Source of the DNA: Conidiobolus incongruus B7586
Taxonomy: Eukaryota; Entomophthoromycota; Entomophthoromycetes; Entomophthorales; Conidiobolaceae
Direction of reading: 5' to 3'
Assembly (NCBI GenBank): GCA_000697335.1
Contig: JNEM01014853.1
Coordinates: 1-15,657 of the forward strand
Length of the DNA stretch: 15,657 bases
The notes beneath the pieces were generated by a model. The model had not been told where the DNA came from. It was given only the letters and a program-made list of their open reading frames with translations, and did not search any database. The position numbers and the translations under genes are program-made. Shown here one piece after another: positions 1-8,587 of the stretch (its first letter is position 1; each line of letters opens with the position of its first letter).

Positions 1-654
1 TATTATTAAAATGTATTAAATAAAGAAAAATCAAAAACTTTTTAAAAATCTAAATATAATTTCTTAATATAAGTTTATTCAAATAATTAATAACATTAAC
101 TATTATATTATATATCAATAAAAATTTAGATATTTTAAAAGTTATAAAGAATAAACAATATATAAAATACTATTTTTAAAATATATTATTAAGTAAAATA
201 TATTATAAAGATATATATATAGTTTCCAAGTATAAAATACTTTTTAAAGTTAACAAATAATAGGATTTTAAGATATATGATAATTTAAATAATAAATTAA
301 AAACTTTGAATAATATAAGTTAAATAAATTAAATGTTATTATTTAATAAAATATTTCCTATTATAATAATAGAATTATATTAATATCTGAATTATAATTA
401 ATAGTTTAATCATAGTATAAGCATTTTATTATATTAAAACTAAAATAATTTAATATTCTGGGAAAAATAAAAAAAAATTAAAGCTTTTTTTATAACAAAA
501 AATTCAAAAAAATATATAAAAATATATAAAATAAATCTATAAAAAATGATTTTATTTGCTATTATAAGATATTAACTTTTATATTAAGTTTTAAAAATAT
601 TAAAAAATAAATTTAAATTTATGAAAATATAATATTTTAATTTTAAATAAATTT
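1..654. other. AT-rich DNA without recognisable gene
   Basis: This stretch is almost pure A/T with short homopolymer and TA runs. Stops are dense in all six frames, and I recognise no protein motif, RNA gene or LTR end. The only structure I can point to is a pair of inverted mariner-end-like sequences near 250-372, listed separately. It is most likely decayed repeat DNA flanking mariner copy 1. Confidence 0.6.
250..372. mobile_element. possible short mariner-derived element (MITE-like)
   Basis: AAATAATAGGATTTT near 256-270 and, inverted, ATTTCCTATTAT near 352-363 resemble the left and right terminal repeats of mariner copy 1 (AATAATAGGAAATTTT and its complement). They face each other about 120 bp apart with no room for a transposase, as expected of an internally deleted non-autonomous copy. 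The ends are AT-rich and only about 12 bases match well, so chance is a real alternative. Confidence 0.27.
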
Positions 655-662
655 TATTTTAC

Positions 663-690
663 TTTGTATTTTAAATAATAGGAAATTTTG
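663..690 (+). repeat. left terminal inverted repeat, mariner copy 1
   Basis: The core TTAAATAATAGGAAATTTT is the inverse of the sequence near 1936-1964. It corresponds to the left end of copy 2 (AAATAATGGGAATTTT), with one G-to-A difference in the GG/GGG core. Confidence 0.65.
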
Positions 691-779
691 GTAATTTAGA
701 ATAAATAAACATTTTGATATATATTATATAGCAACAAATATATATTATAAATTTAATAGTTTGTTTTAATATTATTAAC

Positions 780-1860
780 TTTTTGCCATACTATTTGGTA
801 AACTTCTAATATTTAAAAAATAGTTTAATTTATTAAAAACTTAAATTTAATATTTTACAAATTAAATAAATTTTTTATAAAAGTTTTCTTTCTTATTAGT
901 TGGATTTTTAATTTCTCAAAGTAATTATAGTCATATAGATTATAATTTAAGCACAATGCTAGATATGGTAGTTTTTTGCAATTATTTTTAATTAGAAAAA
1001 TATTTATAGTTTTAAATTTATATATTTATAATTAATATGACAAATAAAAGGTTTTTTTAAATTATTTAAAGAATATTATTTAAAAAGAGTTTTATTTAAA
1101 AAAGCAATATAAAACTTACTTTTGATTTATTTTGTTTATGAATTTAAGAAAATAGTAAATATAATTATAATCTATTGCAATAGTTAATATTTACTTAATA
1201 ATGAAATATTTATATAAAAAGATTTATATAGAAAGTCAATTTGATTTGACATTATATTTTAATTTATGTTTTATTAAATGATTATAAAAAAAATCGAAGA
1301 TTCATTAATTATAATTATTTGTTATAAAAACTTAGGTTTCTGGTAATATTTTAATGAGATTTATTTACCAATAGCTATTCTAGTTTTTTTCTAAACTTTA
1401 GTTTAATTATTAAATATCTATTTTATGATTTTATTAATTTGAGTTTAAACTTTAATATATATAAAATCCTTATAAAACTAATATCAAATTATTTAGATAA
1501 TTGTCAAACTAAGATAAAAAGATGCTTTTCAATATATTTTTTATTTTTTATTAAAAATTAAAGAATAATAATTGAAATTAATCTTCCAGATTTTAATAAA
1601 TTTTAAATATTTTTTTCTCCTGGCTATAAAATAATTTATTTTGAGAAAAATTATTAATTCTAATAATATTTCATCATTACAGACTATTTAAAAATTTTCA
1701 ATAATTTTAGAGAAATAATTTTTAAATTTTATTAATACCAAAATAAAAGACTTTTGATGATTATTATTTAATTTGAATAAGGTTAAATTAAATAACCAAT
1801 TTTAAAAAATTAACTTTTTAATCAATAAGAAATCAAATATATATATATTAAATTTAAAAA
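780..1860 (-). pseudogene. mariner transposase relic, copy 1
   Basis: Read on the minus strand, the segment equivalent to the mariner linker (near 1370-1440) gives K-x-x-x-N-N-x-T-K followed by KKTR-x-AIGK, matching the WVPxxLT...KKxRVAI region of copy 2. The first catalytic aspartate (DES motif of the family) is Asn here (NESS, near 1295-1303). The second, in the HDN motif, reads Ile (codon at 1034-1036 on the plus strand). The third is kept as GAC at 930-932 within LYDYNYF. The frame shifts by one base between the second and third sites. Trp and Gln codons are often stops (TAG/TAA), as C-to-T decay produces. It cannot encode an active transposase. Confidence 0.8.
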
Positions 1861-1935
1861 TATATAGTTTCATATTTGTTTTTGTATTTATTAGTTAATT
1901 CAAAAGCAATAGTATGTTTAAAAAATTAAAAATTA

Positions 1936-1964
1936 AAGATTTCCTATTATTTTAAATTTAAGAT
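1936..1964 (-). repeat. right terminal inverted repeat, mariner copy 1
   Basis: AAGATTTCCTATTATTTTAA is the inverse of the left end at 663-690 and matches the position of the right end of copy 2 (AATTCCCATTTCTTTATTT). Confidence 0.6.
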
Positions 1965-1970
1965 AATATT

Positions 1971-2280
1971 CATAAATTCAAAAATATAGATTTAAGTTTT
2001 AATATATTAAATTTTAACTGATAAGATAAAGTTTGCTATTTTTTTAATAAAAAGACTAAATGAATTATATTGTTATATTAAAATGAAAGTTCAAATATAT
2101 ATCTTTATTAATATTAATATCAATTATTATTATTCTAAGATTAATATTTGTATATAATATACAGTATTTATAATTTTGTAAATTTAATATTGGTTTTAAA
2201 GATTTGAAATTTTAAATCAAAAAAAATTAATTAAAGATAAATAATAATATATATATATAAATAGTTATTAATATATATTT
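1971..2280. other. AT-rich spacer
   Basis: About 310 bases between mariner copy 1 and LTR-like repeat A. The DNA is low-complexity A/T with TA runs near 2095-2105 and 2245-2262. I see no gene, motif or repeat boundary in it. Confidence 0.6.
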
Positions 2281-2679
2281 TATTAAGAGACTAGTTTTTT
2301 AAATTCTTATATATACTTTCATATAATTCAATTAACTATAAATTATTTGATTAATTTATAATTATTTAGTTAAATTGATTATATAAATAGCATTGAATTA
2401 TCTAATAAACTAGGTTCCTCTTTTTTCTCTCAATTCTTACTATTTCTTACTTTTATATTATTTCTAAAACTAAAACTATATTTTGTTAATATTATAGGAT
2501 ATTGGCACTACCTAATATAAATCTTAATATATCAGTGACTCATCCTAGTTTAAAGCTTAATTAAACTTTGTTTACACTTGCACACTACAGCTATATTATA
2601 TTACCATGTTCTGTGCCACATTACTTTTATATTAAGTTCTCTTCTATATTATATTAGTTTAACTACCATTACACTTATA
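2281..2679 (+). repeat. LTR-like repeat, family A/B, copy A (probably solo LTR)
   Basis: This 399-bp unit aligns from end to end with 4381-4777. It begins TATTAAGAGACTAG where copy B has TGTTAAGAGACTAG, and ends ACACTTATA where copy B has ACGCTTACA. The inferred termini are therefore TG...CA, as in Ty3/Gypsy LTRs. Inside are a TATA-like TATAAATAG at 2382-2390 and AATAAA at 2404-2409, a plausible U3/R arrangement. No gag or pol follows, so a solo LTR left by recombination is the simplest reading. Flanking 5-mers (TATTT and TATAT) agree at four of five bases, which means little in such AT-rich DNA. Copy A has lost most C bases kept by copy B. An alternative is that the LTR ends before TTGGCACTACC and the rest is leader, but both copies stop matching at the same point, which favours the longer LTR. 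Confidence 0.65.
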
Positions 2680-3072
2680 TATATTCTCAAAGCTTATTTA
2701 AATTTTTTACTAATAGGAAAGCTTTAATTATTTTTTTTAATTAATTCTAAAGATATTTAATTATATTAAGATTAAAGGATTGAAAAAAATATTTTATAAT
2801 TATTATTTTATTATTTTTAAACTATATAATAATAAATATCATAAAATAGCAAAAATATTATTTTATTGGGAAATAACATCTGATTTATTAAATTTATACT
2901 ATTTAATAGAATTTTTTTAATTTATTATCTAGTATATTTTATTATATCTTATTATTAATTCCCTTATTAATTTTATAAAGATATCGTATATTAGAAGATA
3001 ACATATATCTTTAAAATATAATTAACTTATCATTATATTTTTGGGTCAAAATAACATAATAATCATAAAGTA
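2680..3072. other. AT-rich spacer
   Basis: Sequence after LTR-like copy A. The match to copy B stops at its left edge. I recognise no coding motif on either strand; one of the window's few CpGs lies at 2985-2986. It may be decayed repeat DNA of an unidentified family. Confidence 0.5.
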
Positions 3073-3775
3073 GTTTTTTGGTTATTTTCAAATATATAGT
3101 TTTTTTTATTAGATTCACTAAAATATATTTTTATTATATTAAATTAAATAACCTTATTTTAATTAGTTTCTATTTTCATTTTAGTAATGATATTTAAACT
3201 CTTACTTAACTATATAGTAAGACTTTTTTAATTAGAGGTGTTTTTTCTTAAGATATAAGTAATATCTATTATAATATAAAACATATATAATAATATTAAT
3301 ATTAATTAAAATTTTTATAGAGTTTTTGAATTCTTTCTATAATTTTATAAAAATATTATACTTATTTATATTAATCAACCTATAAATATACCTTTTATTA
3401 TATTTACTTATAATTTTAATATACTTAAGGTTAAGTTTAGATCAATTTTTATTATAATTTTTAATAGCATGAAATATAATTAATTAAATAATATAAATAA
3501 TTCCAATAATTTTATAAATCAATTTATCTTTAATATAGAATAAATTAATATATAAATAAATCTTTTTAAAAAAGAATTTAAGTATTTTAATACTAATATA
3601 ATTTATAATAATAATATTAATATATATATTAATAAAAAAAATTTAAGTAATTTTTATTTTATATACCTTATTAATTTATAAAACTATAAAATTATAACTC
3701 ACCCTATTTAAAATTTAAGATTTAATTTATTAACCAATAATATATTAGGTATAATTAAATATAACATATTATAAT
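3073..3775 (+). repeat. possible left LTR of Gypsy element 1 (diverged)
   Basis: From about 3270 to 3770 this clearly parallels 7918-8430 in the same orientation: CCTATAAATATAC near 3379 matches 8027, and AATACTTAAGG...AATACTAATA has its counterpart further right. From about 3073 to 3270 it parallels, more weakly and with length differences, the start of the right LTR at 7703 (TTGGTTATTTTCAA versus TTGGTAATATTACCAA; AAATTAAATAACCT versus AAATCAAATAATCT). If both parts hold, this is the left LTR, about 700 bp, of the element whose pol lies at 4778-7690. The alternative is an unrelated dispersed repeat present twice. The pair is much more diverged than the LTRs of element 2, so it is old or heavily mutated. 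Confidence 0.42.
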
Positions 3776-3784
3776 AAGATAATG

Positions 3785-4378
3785 TACCTTAATTAAATAC
3801 TTTAATTTAAGCTAATATAATTAAGAATTATTAAAGTTATAGGTAAATATATAAGTGATTTTTAATTTATGATATATTTTCAAAAGCCAATGTATATAAT
3901 ACATATATATAATTAATATTAAAATATATTATTAATTTTTTAACAAAAATAAAAGAAAATTTTTTTATATTTTTTTATATTATTAATAAGTAAAAAAAAA
4001 TTTTTTTAGATTGTAGCAAATTTAAATAATGTCCCTTTTAGTTTTAAAATCATAAATCTAGTAATATATGGTAGTTTTATATGAAATATTATCTTTAAAC
4101 ACTATTTGCAAGTTTTGAATAATTTTAAAGTGTTTATAATTAAGTTTCAAATATATAAAAATAAAAACCATTTGATGAATACTATCTGATTTAAGTATAT
4201 TTTAATTTAAATATAAATATTAAAATCAAAATATTTTAATAAAAAAAATAATGAATATTGTATATAGTCTGAAAATATACATCTTCCTATATATCTTATA
4301 TATAAATAATATTTGAAAATATATAATATATTGCAAAAAATAAAAATTACAAAATTTTAAACTTTTTATTTTTATATT
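3785..4378 (-). mobile_element. mariner copy 3, transposase N-terminal half with right end only
   Basis: This aligns with the right-hand half of mariner copy 2. TATTTGCAAGTTTTGAATAA near 4106-4122 matches 11413-11431, TTTAGATTGTAGCA near 4006 matches 11315-11330, and the outer part TTCCTATATATC...TTTTTATTTTTATA near 4283-4377 follows copy 2 up to its terminal repeat. On the minus strand this is the DNA-binding, N-terminal part of the transposase. The catalytic C-terminal half and the left terminal repeat are missing, so the copy is truncated at about 3785, next to the diverged LTR. Its right end stops within a few bases of the start of LTR-like copy B at 4381. The left limit is uncertain by some tens of bases. 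Confidence 0.68.
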
Positions 4379-4380
4379 AC

Positions 4381-4777
4381 TGTTAAGAGACTAGTTCTCT
4401 AAATTCTTATATACACTTTATATAATCCAATTAACTATAAATTATATGATTAATTTATACTTATATAGTTAAATTAATTGTATAAATAGTATTAAATTAT
4501 CTAATAAACTAGGTTCCTCTTTTTCCTCTCAATTCTTACTATTTTTACCTTTACACTATTTCTAAGATTAAGACTATATTCTGTCGATATTGTAGGATAT
4601 TGGCACTACCTAATATAAATCTTAATATATCGGTGACTCATCCTAGTTCGAAGCTTAATTAAACTTTGTTTACACTTGCACGCTACAGCCACATTATATT
4701 ACCACGTTCTGCACCACACTACTTTTATATTAAGTCTTCCTCTGCACTATATTAGTTTAACTACCACAACGCTTACA
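4381..4777 (+). repeat. LTR-like repeat, family A/B, copy B
   Basis: This 397-bp unit begins TGTTAAGAGACTAGTT and ends CGCTTACA, giving TG...CA termini and a loose TGTTAAG/CTTACA inverted end repeat. TATAAATAG lies at 4481-4489 and AATAAA at 4503-4508. It matches copy A (2281-2679) throughout. The flanking 5-mers ATTAC and AATAC agree at four of five positions, weak support for a solo LTR insertion. It is the least decayed stretch of the window: six of the eight CpGs I find lie between 4585 and 4771. It is joined on the right directly to pol sequence of element 1, whose own right LTR starts differently (TGTTGGTAATATT). It therefore belongs to another family and is not the left LTR of that pol. 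Confidence 0.68.
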
Positions 4778-4859
4778 AATACAAATGAAAATAACAAAAA
4801 GCTTAATAACAAAGTTTTATACCTATACACCAATAAACTTAAGTTTAAATTTGCTAATC

Positions 4860-5500
4860 AACTCTAAGATAAACTACCTGATGAATTACCCCTTTAATAT
4901 CTAACTAACCCTAAACTAAAACTCTACCCAGATACAAAATTAAAAATCCACTTTATTTATAAAATATCTAATATTAAAATAAAAGCTCTTTGAGAAATCC
5001 TAGAAAAACTAAAGAAGAGAGGACAAATCTATAAATATAATACTTTATTTACCTCACCTATATTTGTTATTAAAAAAAACTTATGGTTATTAACTTTTAT
5101 TAGATATATAGCAATTAAACAACACTATCAAAATCTACTTATGGTTATTATTAAACATTTATTCCCTTTTTGATAGGTGTAAGGGATGTTTAATTTTCTT
5201 AACACTTAACATAATAAGTAAATATCAACAATGTTATATCTACCTTGAATTAAAAGTCTTTACTATATTTTATTATCCTCTTGGTGTTTTTACTTAGAGA
5301 ACTTTTCTATAAAGATATAAAGTATTATCTTTAGCTTTTAGTAAAATGATGTAGTTAATCTTTAAAGATATATCTTTTATTTGTATTTATCTAGATAATT
5401 TATTGATATATTAAAAAAAATAAAGATAAACATAAACACCACCTTTAATTAATATTTTAACACTTTTAGGAAAATTACTTGTATGTTAGTAAAAAAAACT
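4860..5500 (+). pseudogene. reverse transcriptase domain relic, element 1
   Basis: Upstream LPDELP and a KLYPDTKLKIHF stretch lie where Gypsy pols have their pre-RT linker (LPPHRP-type). Then EILEKLKKRGQIYKYNT with TSPIFVIKK (about 4995-5075) matches the conserved LxKGxIRxSxSPxxSPxxFVKKK block. The PxGVF/FGL-type block falls near 5275-5300 and the LDD-type active-site region near 5378-5412. Enzyme role: copies the element RNA into DNA inside virus-like particles. This is a fossil with many breaks. The 63-codon open stretch at 4676-4867 crosses the boundary from LTR copy B into this linker and is not a gene. Confidence 0.82.
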
Positions 5501-5759
5501 CACTTATTTTTAAACTATGTTAAATATATTAGTTATATTATATCAAGAAAAGGGGTTTACACTAACCTTAAGAAAATAATAGCAATTAAAGATTAGCTAA
5601 TTTCTACAAATATTAAACAAACAAGATAGTTTCTAGGTGCTTTCAAATACTATTATTGTTTTATCCCAAATTTTGCTAAAATTATAACTTTATTAAATTA
5701 ACTTATTAGCAAGGAAATTAAATTTAACTAGTTTAAAGATTGTTAAGTAGCTTTAGAAT

Positions 5760-6190
5760 AATTAAAAAGACTTTTGTGTTTAGCCTTAATCTTTCACTTA
5801 TTTAACCCTAATCTAAACACTTATGTTATAACAAACACTAGTAATTTTTTCTATAAGTGTTGTATTTGAATAAAGCTACTTAAACAGTTAACACCAAGTG
5901 GAATTTATGTCTAAAAGCTTAAATAATACATAGTGCAAATATAAAGTTTATAACAAAGAACTGCTTGTAACTATTTTGAGCCTTGAACATTAATATTACT
6001 ATTTATCAAGATGTTATGTTATTTTTGAGACTAATCACCACCTTCTAAAATATATCAAAACTTAAAAGAAATTATCTCCTACTTAAATATAATAGTTAAA
6101 TATTATTAATAAATATAACATTGAAGTCTGTTACAAACCTAGTAACTTAAATCTTTTAGCTGATAAATTATCTTGTTGCTTTAATCTTAA
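5760..6190 (+). pseudogene. RNase H domain relic, element 1
   Basis: Recognisable family blocks in order: a TNTSNFF stretch near 5835-5855 (the family's TDASxxA block), YNKELLVTILSL near 5949-5985 (the family's YxKELLAIVxAL), ETNHHLLKYI near 6028-6059 (TDHxxLxYF), and CYKPSNLNLLADKLS near 6129-6173 (YRPGxxNxxADALSR). The domain degrades the RNA strand of the RNA:DNA hybrid. It is broken in several places, but the motif order makes assignment safe. Confidence 0.82.
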
Positions 6191-6429
6191 GATAGTTAAC
6201 ATTTAAACTTTTAGTGTTAGAAAAGAACTACTTAACTATATTAAACAAAACTATGCTAAAGACCCATACTTTAATATTATTTATTAAGCATTAAATAACC
6301 TTAATAACCTAGTTAATAAAAACTTAATTACAAAATTAAAATGTTATTGACTATATAATAACTTGTTGTATTATACAGCTAATGATACACTTTATTTATA
6401 TATACTTAAATTAAATAAGCTACATGAAT

Positions 6430-7490
6430 CATTAAACTGTAAAAACTATAATACCCTTGTTTTAAAACACCTTAGGTATAATATCACCTTTAACTACCTC
6501 AAACAATATTATTAGCTTTAAATAAACAAAACTATTAAATACTATATTAACTCTTATAAAACTTGTTAAATAATTAAAGAATATACTTAACTAAAATATA
6601 ATCTCTTTTACCTTTATGAAGTCCCTTTATATCTTTTCCACACTGTTTTAATAAACTTAATAACTTTACTTTTTAAAACAGAGAGGGGTAATGATGCTAT
6701 TTTAGTTATTGTAGATAAACTTTCAAAATTCATTTATCTGATACCCTTACATAAAAGAAAGTCTATATCCTAAATAATCACACAACTTTATTTCAAAACT
6801 ATTTTTTATTATTATAACCTCTTATGTATTATAGTTTCAGACTATAATCTCTATTTTATATTACTTTTCTAGAAAAAACTTTTTAAACTAACAAAAACTA
6901 AGTTAAATATAACCTTTACAAACTACCTAAAAGGTAATAAAGAAATAAAAAGGAAAAACCAAACAGTTAAATAAATATTGTATGTATTTATTAACTTTAA
7001 ACAAAATAATTAGGATTTACTTCTTTTTTCTGTTGAATTTATAATCAACTTATTTAAACAATCAAGTATTGAAAAATCACCAATAAAAATTGTTTTTAGC
7101 TATAACCTTATTACACTAAACTCTTTAATTAACTCTTATTTTTTACTACTTAAATTAACTAATGTTAATTAATTTATTCAGTAATATAAGAATATAATTA
7201 ATATAATTAGAGATTTATTAGTTAAAAACTAAAATTACATAGCTATATATATAAACTATTCTTACTGTTATATTAAATTTAATATTAAAGACTAAATTTT
7301 TATAGATATAAAACAACTTAGTGTTGATTATAAAAGAAGCTGCCTTTTTAAGAAATTAAATGTTAAATGGATTAGCCCATTTAAAATCATTAATAAAATA
7401 TCACTAGTTATTTATAAATTAAAATTCCTTGTAAATATAAAAGCTTATAATAGTATCTATATATCTTCTCTTAAACCTTACTTAAACTAT
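6430..7490 (+). pseudogene. integrase relic, element 1
   Basis: A zinc-binding N-terminal region is suggested at about 6430-6590 (LNYLKQYY and NSYKTC, in the places of the HHCC domain). The catalytic core is clear at about 6690-6750: GNDAILVIVDKLSKFIYLIP matches the Gypsy block YDAILVVVDRLSKMxHFIP, which contains the first acidic residue. The C-terminal GPF/Y-type domain is at about 7345-7490: KWISPFKIINKIS and then IYISSLKPYLN, equivalent to family WIGPFKVxxK and HVSLLKPY. Integrase inserts the DNA copy into the genome. The relic is broken in many places. Confidence 0.84.
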
Positions 7491-7519
7491 TAAGATAAAC
7501 TAGAGTATCTTGCTATAGT

Positions 7520-7680
7520 TTATAATAACTATTATAAAGTAGACTACCTCTTTGCTAAGAGAAAACTATGTTATAAGAAATAATTTCTTATTAAGTAGAA
7601 AAATTACTCTATAGTAGAATTAAGTTAAGTTGATGAAGAAGATATTAATTTTAAATTAATTGAAGAATATATACATAGTT
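7520..7680 (+). pseudogene. chromodomain relic, element 1
   Basis: After the integrase C-terminus, YKVDYLFAKRKLCYKK followed by a FLIK...KNYS-like stretch matches the chromodomain core EYEVExILxHRxxxxKLxYLVKWKGY. An acidic tail with LIEEYI follows, as in the family's NAxELIxEY ending. In chromoviruses this domain steers integration towards chromatin with particular histone marks, typically heterochromatin. It directly precedes the polypurine tract, the expected place. Confidence 0.75.
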
Positions 7681-7688
7681 AAAGACTT

Positions 7689-7702
7689 AAAAAAAGGAGG
7701 AG
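7689..7702 (+). other. polypurine tract, element 1
   Basis: AAAAAAAGGAGGAG lies immediately before TGTTGG at 7703. This is the purine run that primes plus-strand DNA synthesis in LTR retrotransposons, and it fixes the start of the right LTR. Confidence 0.75.
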
Positions 7703-8430
7703 TGTTGGTAATATTACCAACCACTTATATTATTATTATCAAATCAAATAATCTCAACTGATTCTATAATCACTAAGTTATCTATCATTATTTAATTTTA
7801 CTTTTATTAATAAAAAAACAGGAGAAGAAGATAGTTTTTATTAAATTAAGCATAGAATAAAAAATAGACTTATTTTTTTCTTTTACCATTTTAATTATAA
7901 TTTCTAATCACACATATAAAAAAACCTAATACATATAATAATATCAATATTAAATAATATTCTTGTATAGTTTTATAAGTTTATTATATTTCTACAATAG
8001 TACTATATTTACTTATATTAACTAACCTATAAATATACTTCTTATTATATTCATCTATAATTTTAACATACTTAGGTTTAAATTTAAATATTATTTTATT
8101 GTTATTCTTAATAACTTTAATTATAATAAACTAACTAGCACTAGTAATTTTAACAATATTATAAATTAATTTTTTTTTATAAAGTAAACTAATATACAAG
8201 TAGATTTTTTTAAAGAGGGATTTAAATATAATAATACTAATAAAAAAAATTTAGTATATCTATAAAGTACTATATAAAATAATAGTAGAGAGAAAAAAGA
8301 TATGGTTGTATATAATTAAATATATCCCTTTATCTAAAAAACCTATAAATTTATAATTTACCTTGATTAAATATTAAAGTTTAATATTTTTACTAATAGT
8401 TTACTAAATATATTTAAATATATTTATTTA
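7703..8430 (+). repeat. right LTR of Gypsy element 1 (end uncertain)
   Basis: It starts TGTTGGTAATATTACCAACC directly after the polypurine tract; GTTGGTAATATTACCAAC at 7704-7721 is a perfect 18-bp palindrome. AGAATAAAAAATAG near 7855 could hold the polyadenylation signal. Two end points are possible: a TG...CA unit of 212 bp ending in CACACA at about 7914, or about 730 bp ending near 8430, because 7918-8430 parallels 3270-3770. The longer version gives the element a pair of LTRs and is preferred with moderate confidence. With the shorter version, 7915-8430 is a separate repeat. Confidence 0.52.
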
Positions 8431-8582
8431 TTATTAAATAATATACTTTAATTATATATTATAGTTTTAAGTAATTTAATATGTATAATTATTTTGGTTA
8501 TTAATTAAAATATATATTTTTTTAATTTTATAACTTATTTTTGTAAGTTAATATATTAAAATTACTTAATATAAATTTTAAT
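8431..8582. other. AT-rich spacer left of element 2
   Basis: No gene is visible. TTAAGTAATTTAATAT at 8467-8482 recurs inverted at 8553-8569 with one extra base, and a short hairpin TAACTTA...TAAGTTA lies between them at about 8531-8550. This is either a small palindromic element or chance pairing in AT-rich DNA. Confidence 0.35.
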
Positions 8583-8587
8583 ATATT
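8583..8587. repeat. target-site duplication, element 2, left
   Basis: ATATT here is repeated exactly at 15460-15464, just outside the other LTR. A 5-bp duplication is the usual size for Ty3/Gypsy integration. The low complexity weakens a 5-base match, but it falls exactly at both independently defined LTR ends. Confidence 0.75.

Larger units (their letters stand above)
661..1966 (-). mobile_element. Tc1/mariner DNA transposon, copy 1 (degraded)
   Basis: About 1.3 kb aligning along its whole length with copy 2 at 10382-11708, with inverted ends near 663-690 (AATAATAGGAAATTTT) and 1936-1964 (ATTTCCTATTAT). Mariners move by cut-and-paste, integrating at TA. The ordinary length is about 1.3 kb with one transposase of about 345 residues, which matches. 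The copy is long dead: stops recur throughout, and it is clearly more decayed than copy 2. It lies alone in AT-rich DNA, not nested in a recognisable element. The exact termini are uncertain by about 10 bases because the outer repeat is nearly pure A/T. Confidence 0.82.
4778..7702 (+). mobile_element. Ty3/Gypsy chromovirus element 1, pol region (fossil)
   Basis: Plus-strand remnant of a chromovirus, a Ty3/Gypsy LTR retrotransposon whose integrase carries a chromodomain. Parts in family order are reverse transcriptase (about 4860-5500), RNase H (about 5760-6190), integrase with zinc-binding and core domains (about 6430-7050), the integrase C-terminal domain (about 7310-7490), a chromodomain (about 7520-7680) and a polypurine tract. 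Gag and protease are absent: pol starts just before the RT domain, immediately after LTR-like copy B. The element is broken, with dozens of interruptions. With its probable LTRs it would span about 3.07-8.43 kb, with mariner copy 3 and LTR copy B lying where gag should be. Confidence 0.87.

Noticed and set aside
2713-2970. Second mariner-end pair (AATAGGAAA near 2713 and AATTCCCTTATT near 2958)
   Set aside because: The two arms pair poorly with each other and with the mariner ends; chance is likely in this composition.
2281-4777. LTR-like copies A and B as the two LTRs of one 2.5-kb element
   Set aside because: The outer flanks TATTT and AATAC do not match as a duplication, and the interior is made of unrelated repeats (diverged LTR-like sequence and a mariner fragment) with no primer binding site or polypurine tract.
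4381-4777. Copy B as the left LTR of the pol at 4778-7702
   Set aside because: The LTR following that pol's polypurine tract begins TGTTGGTAATATT and is not homologous to copy B.
4676-4867. Open frame of 63 codons on the plus strand
   Set aside because: It starts inside LTR-like copy B and runs across the junction into the pre-RT linker of element 1. It is chance openness across two unrelated elements, not a gene.
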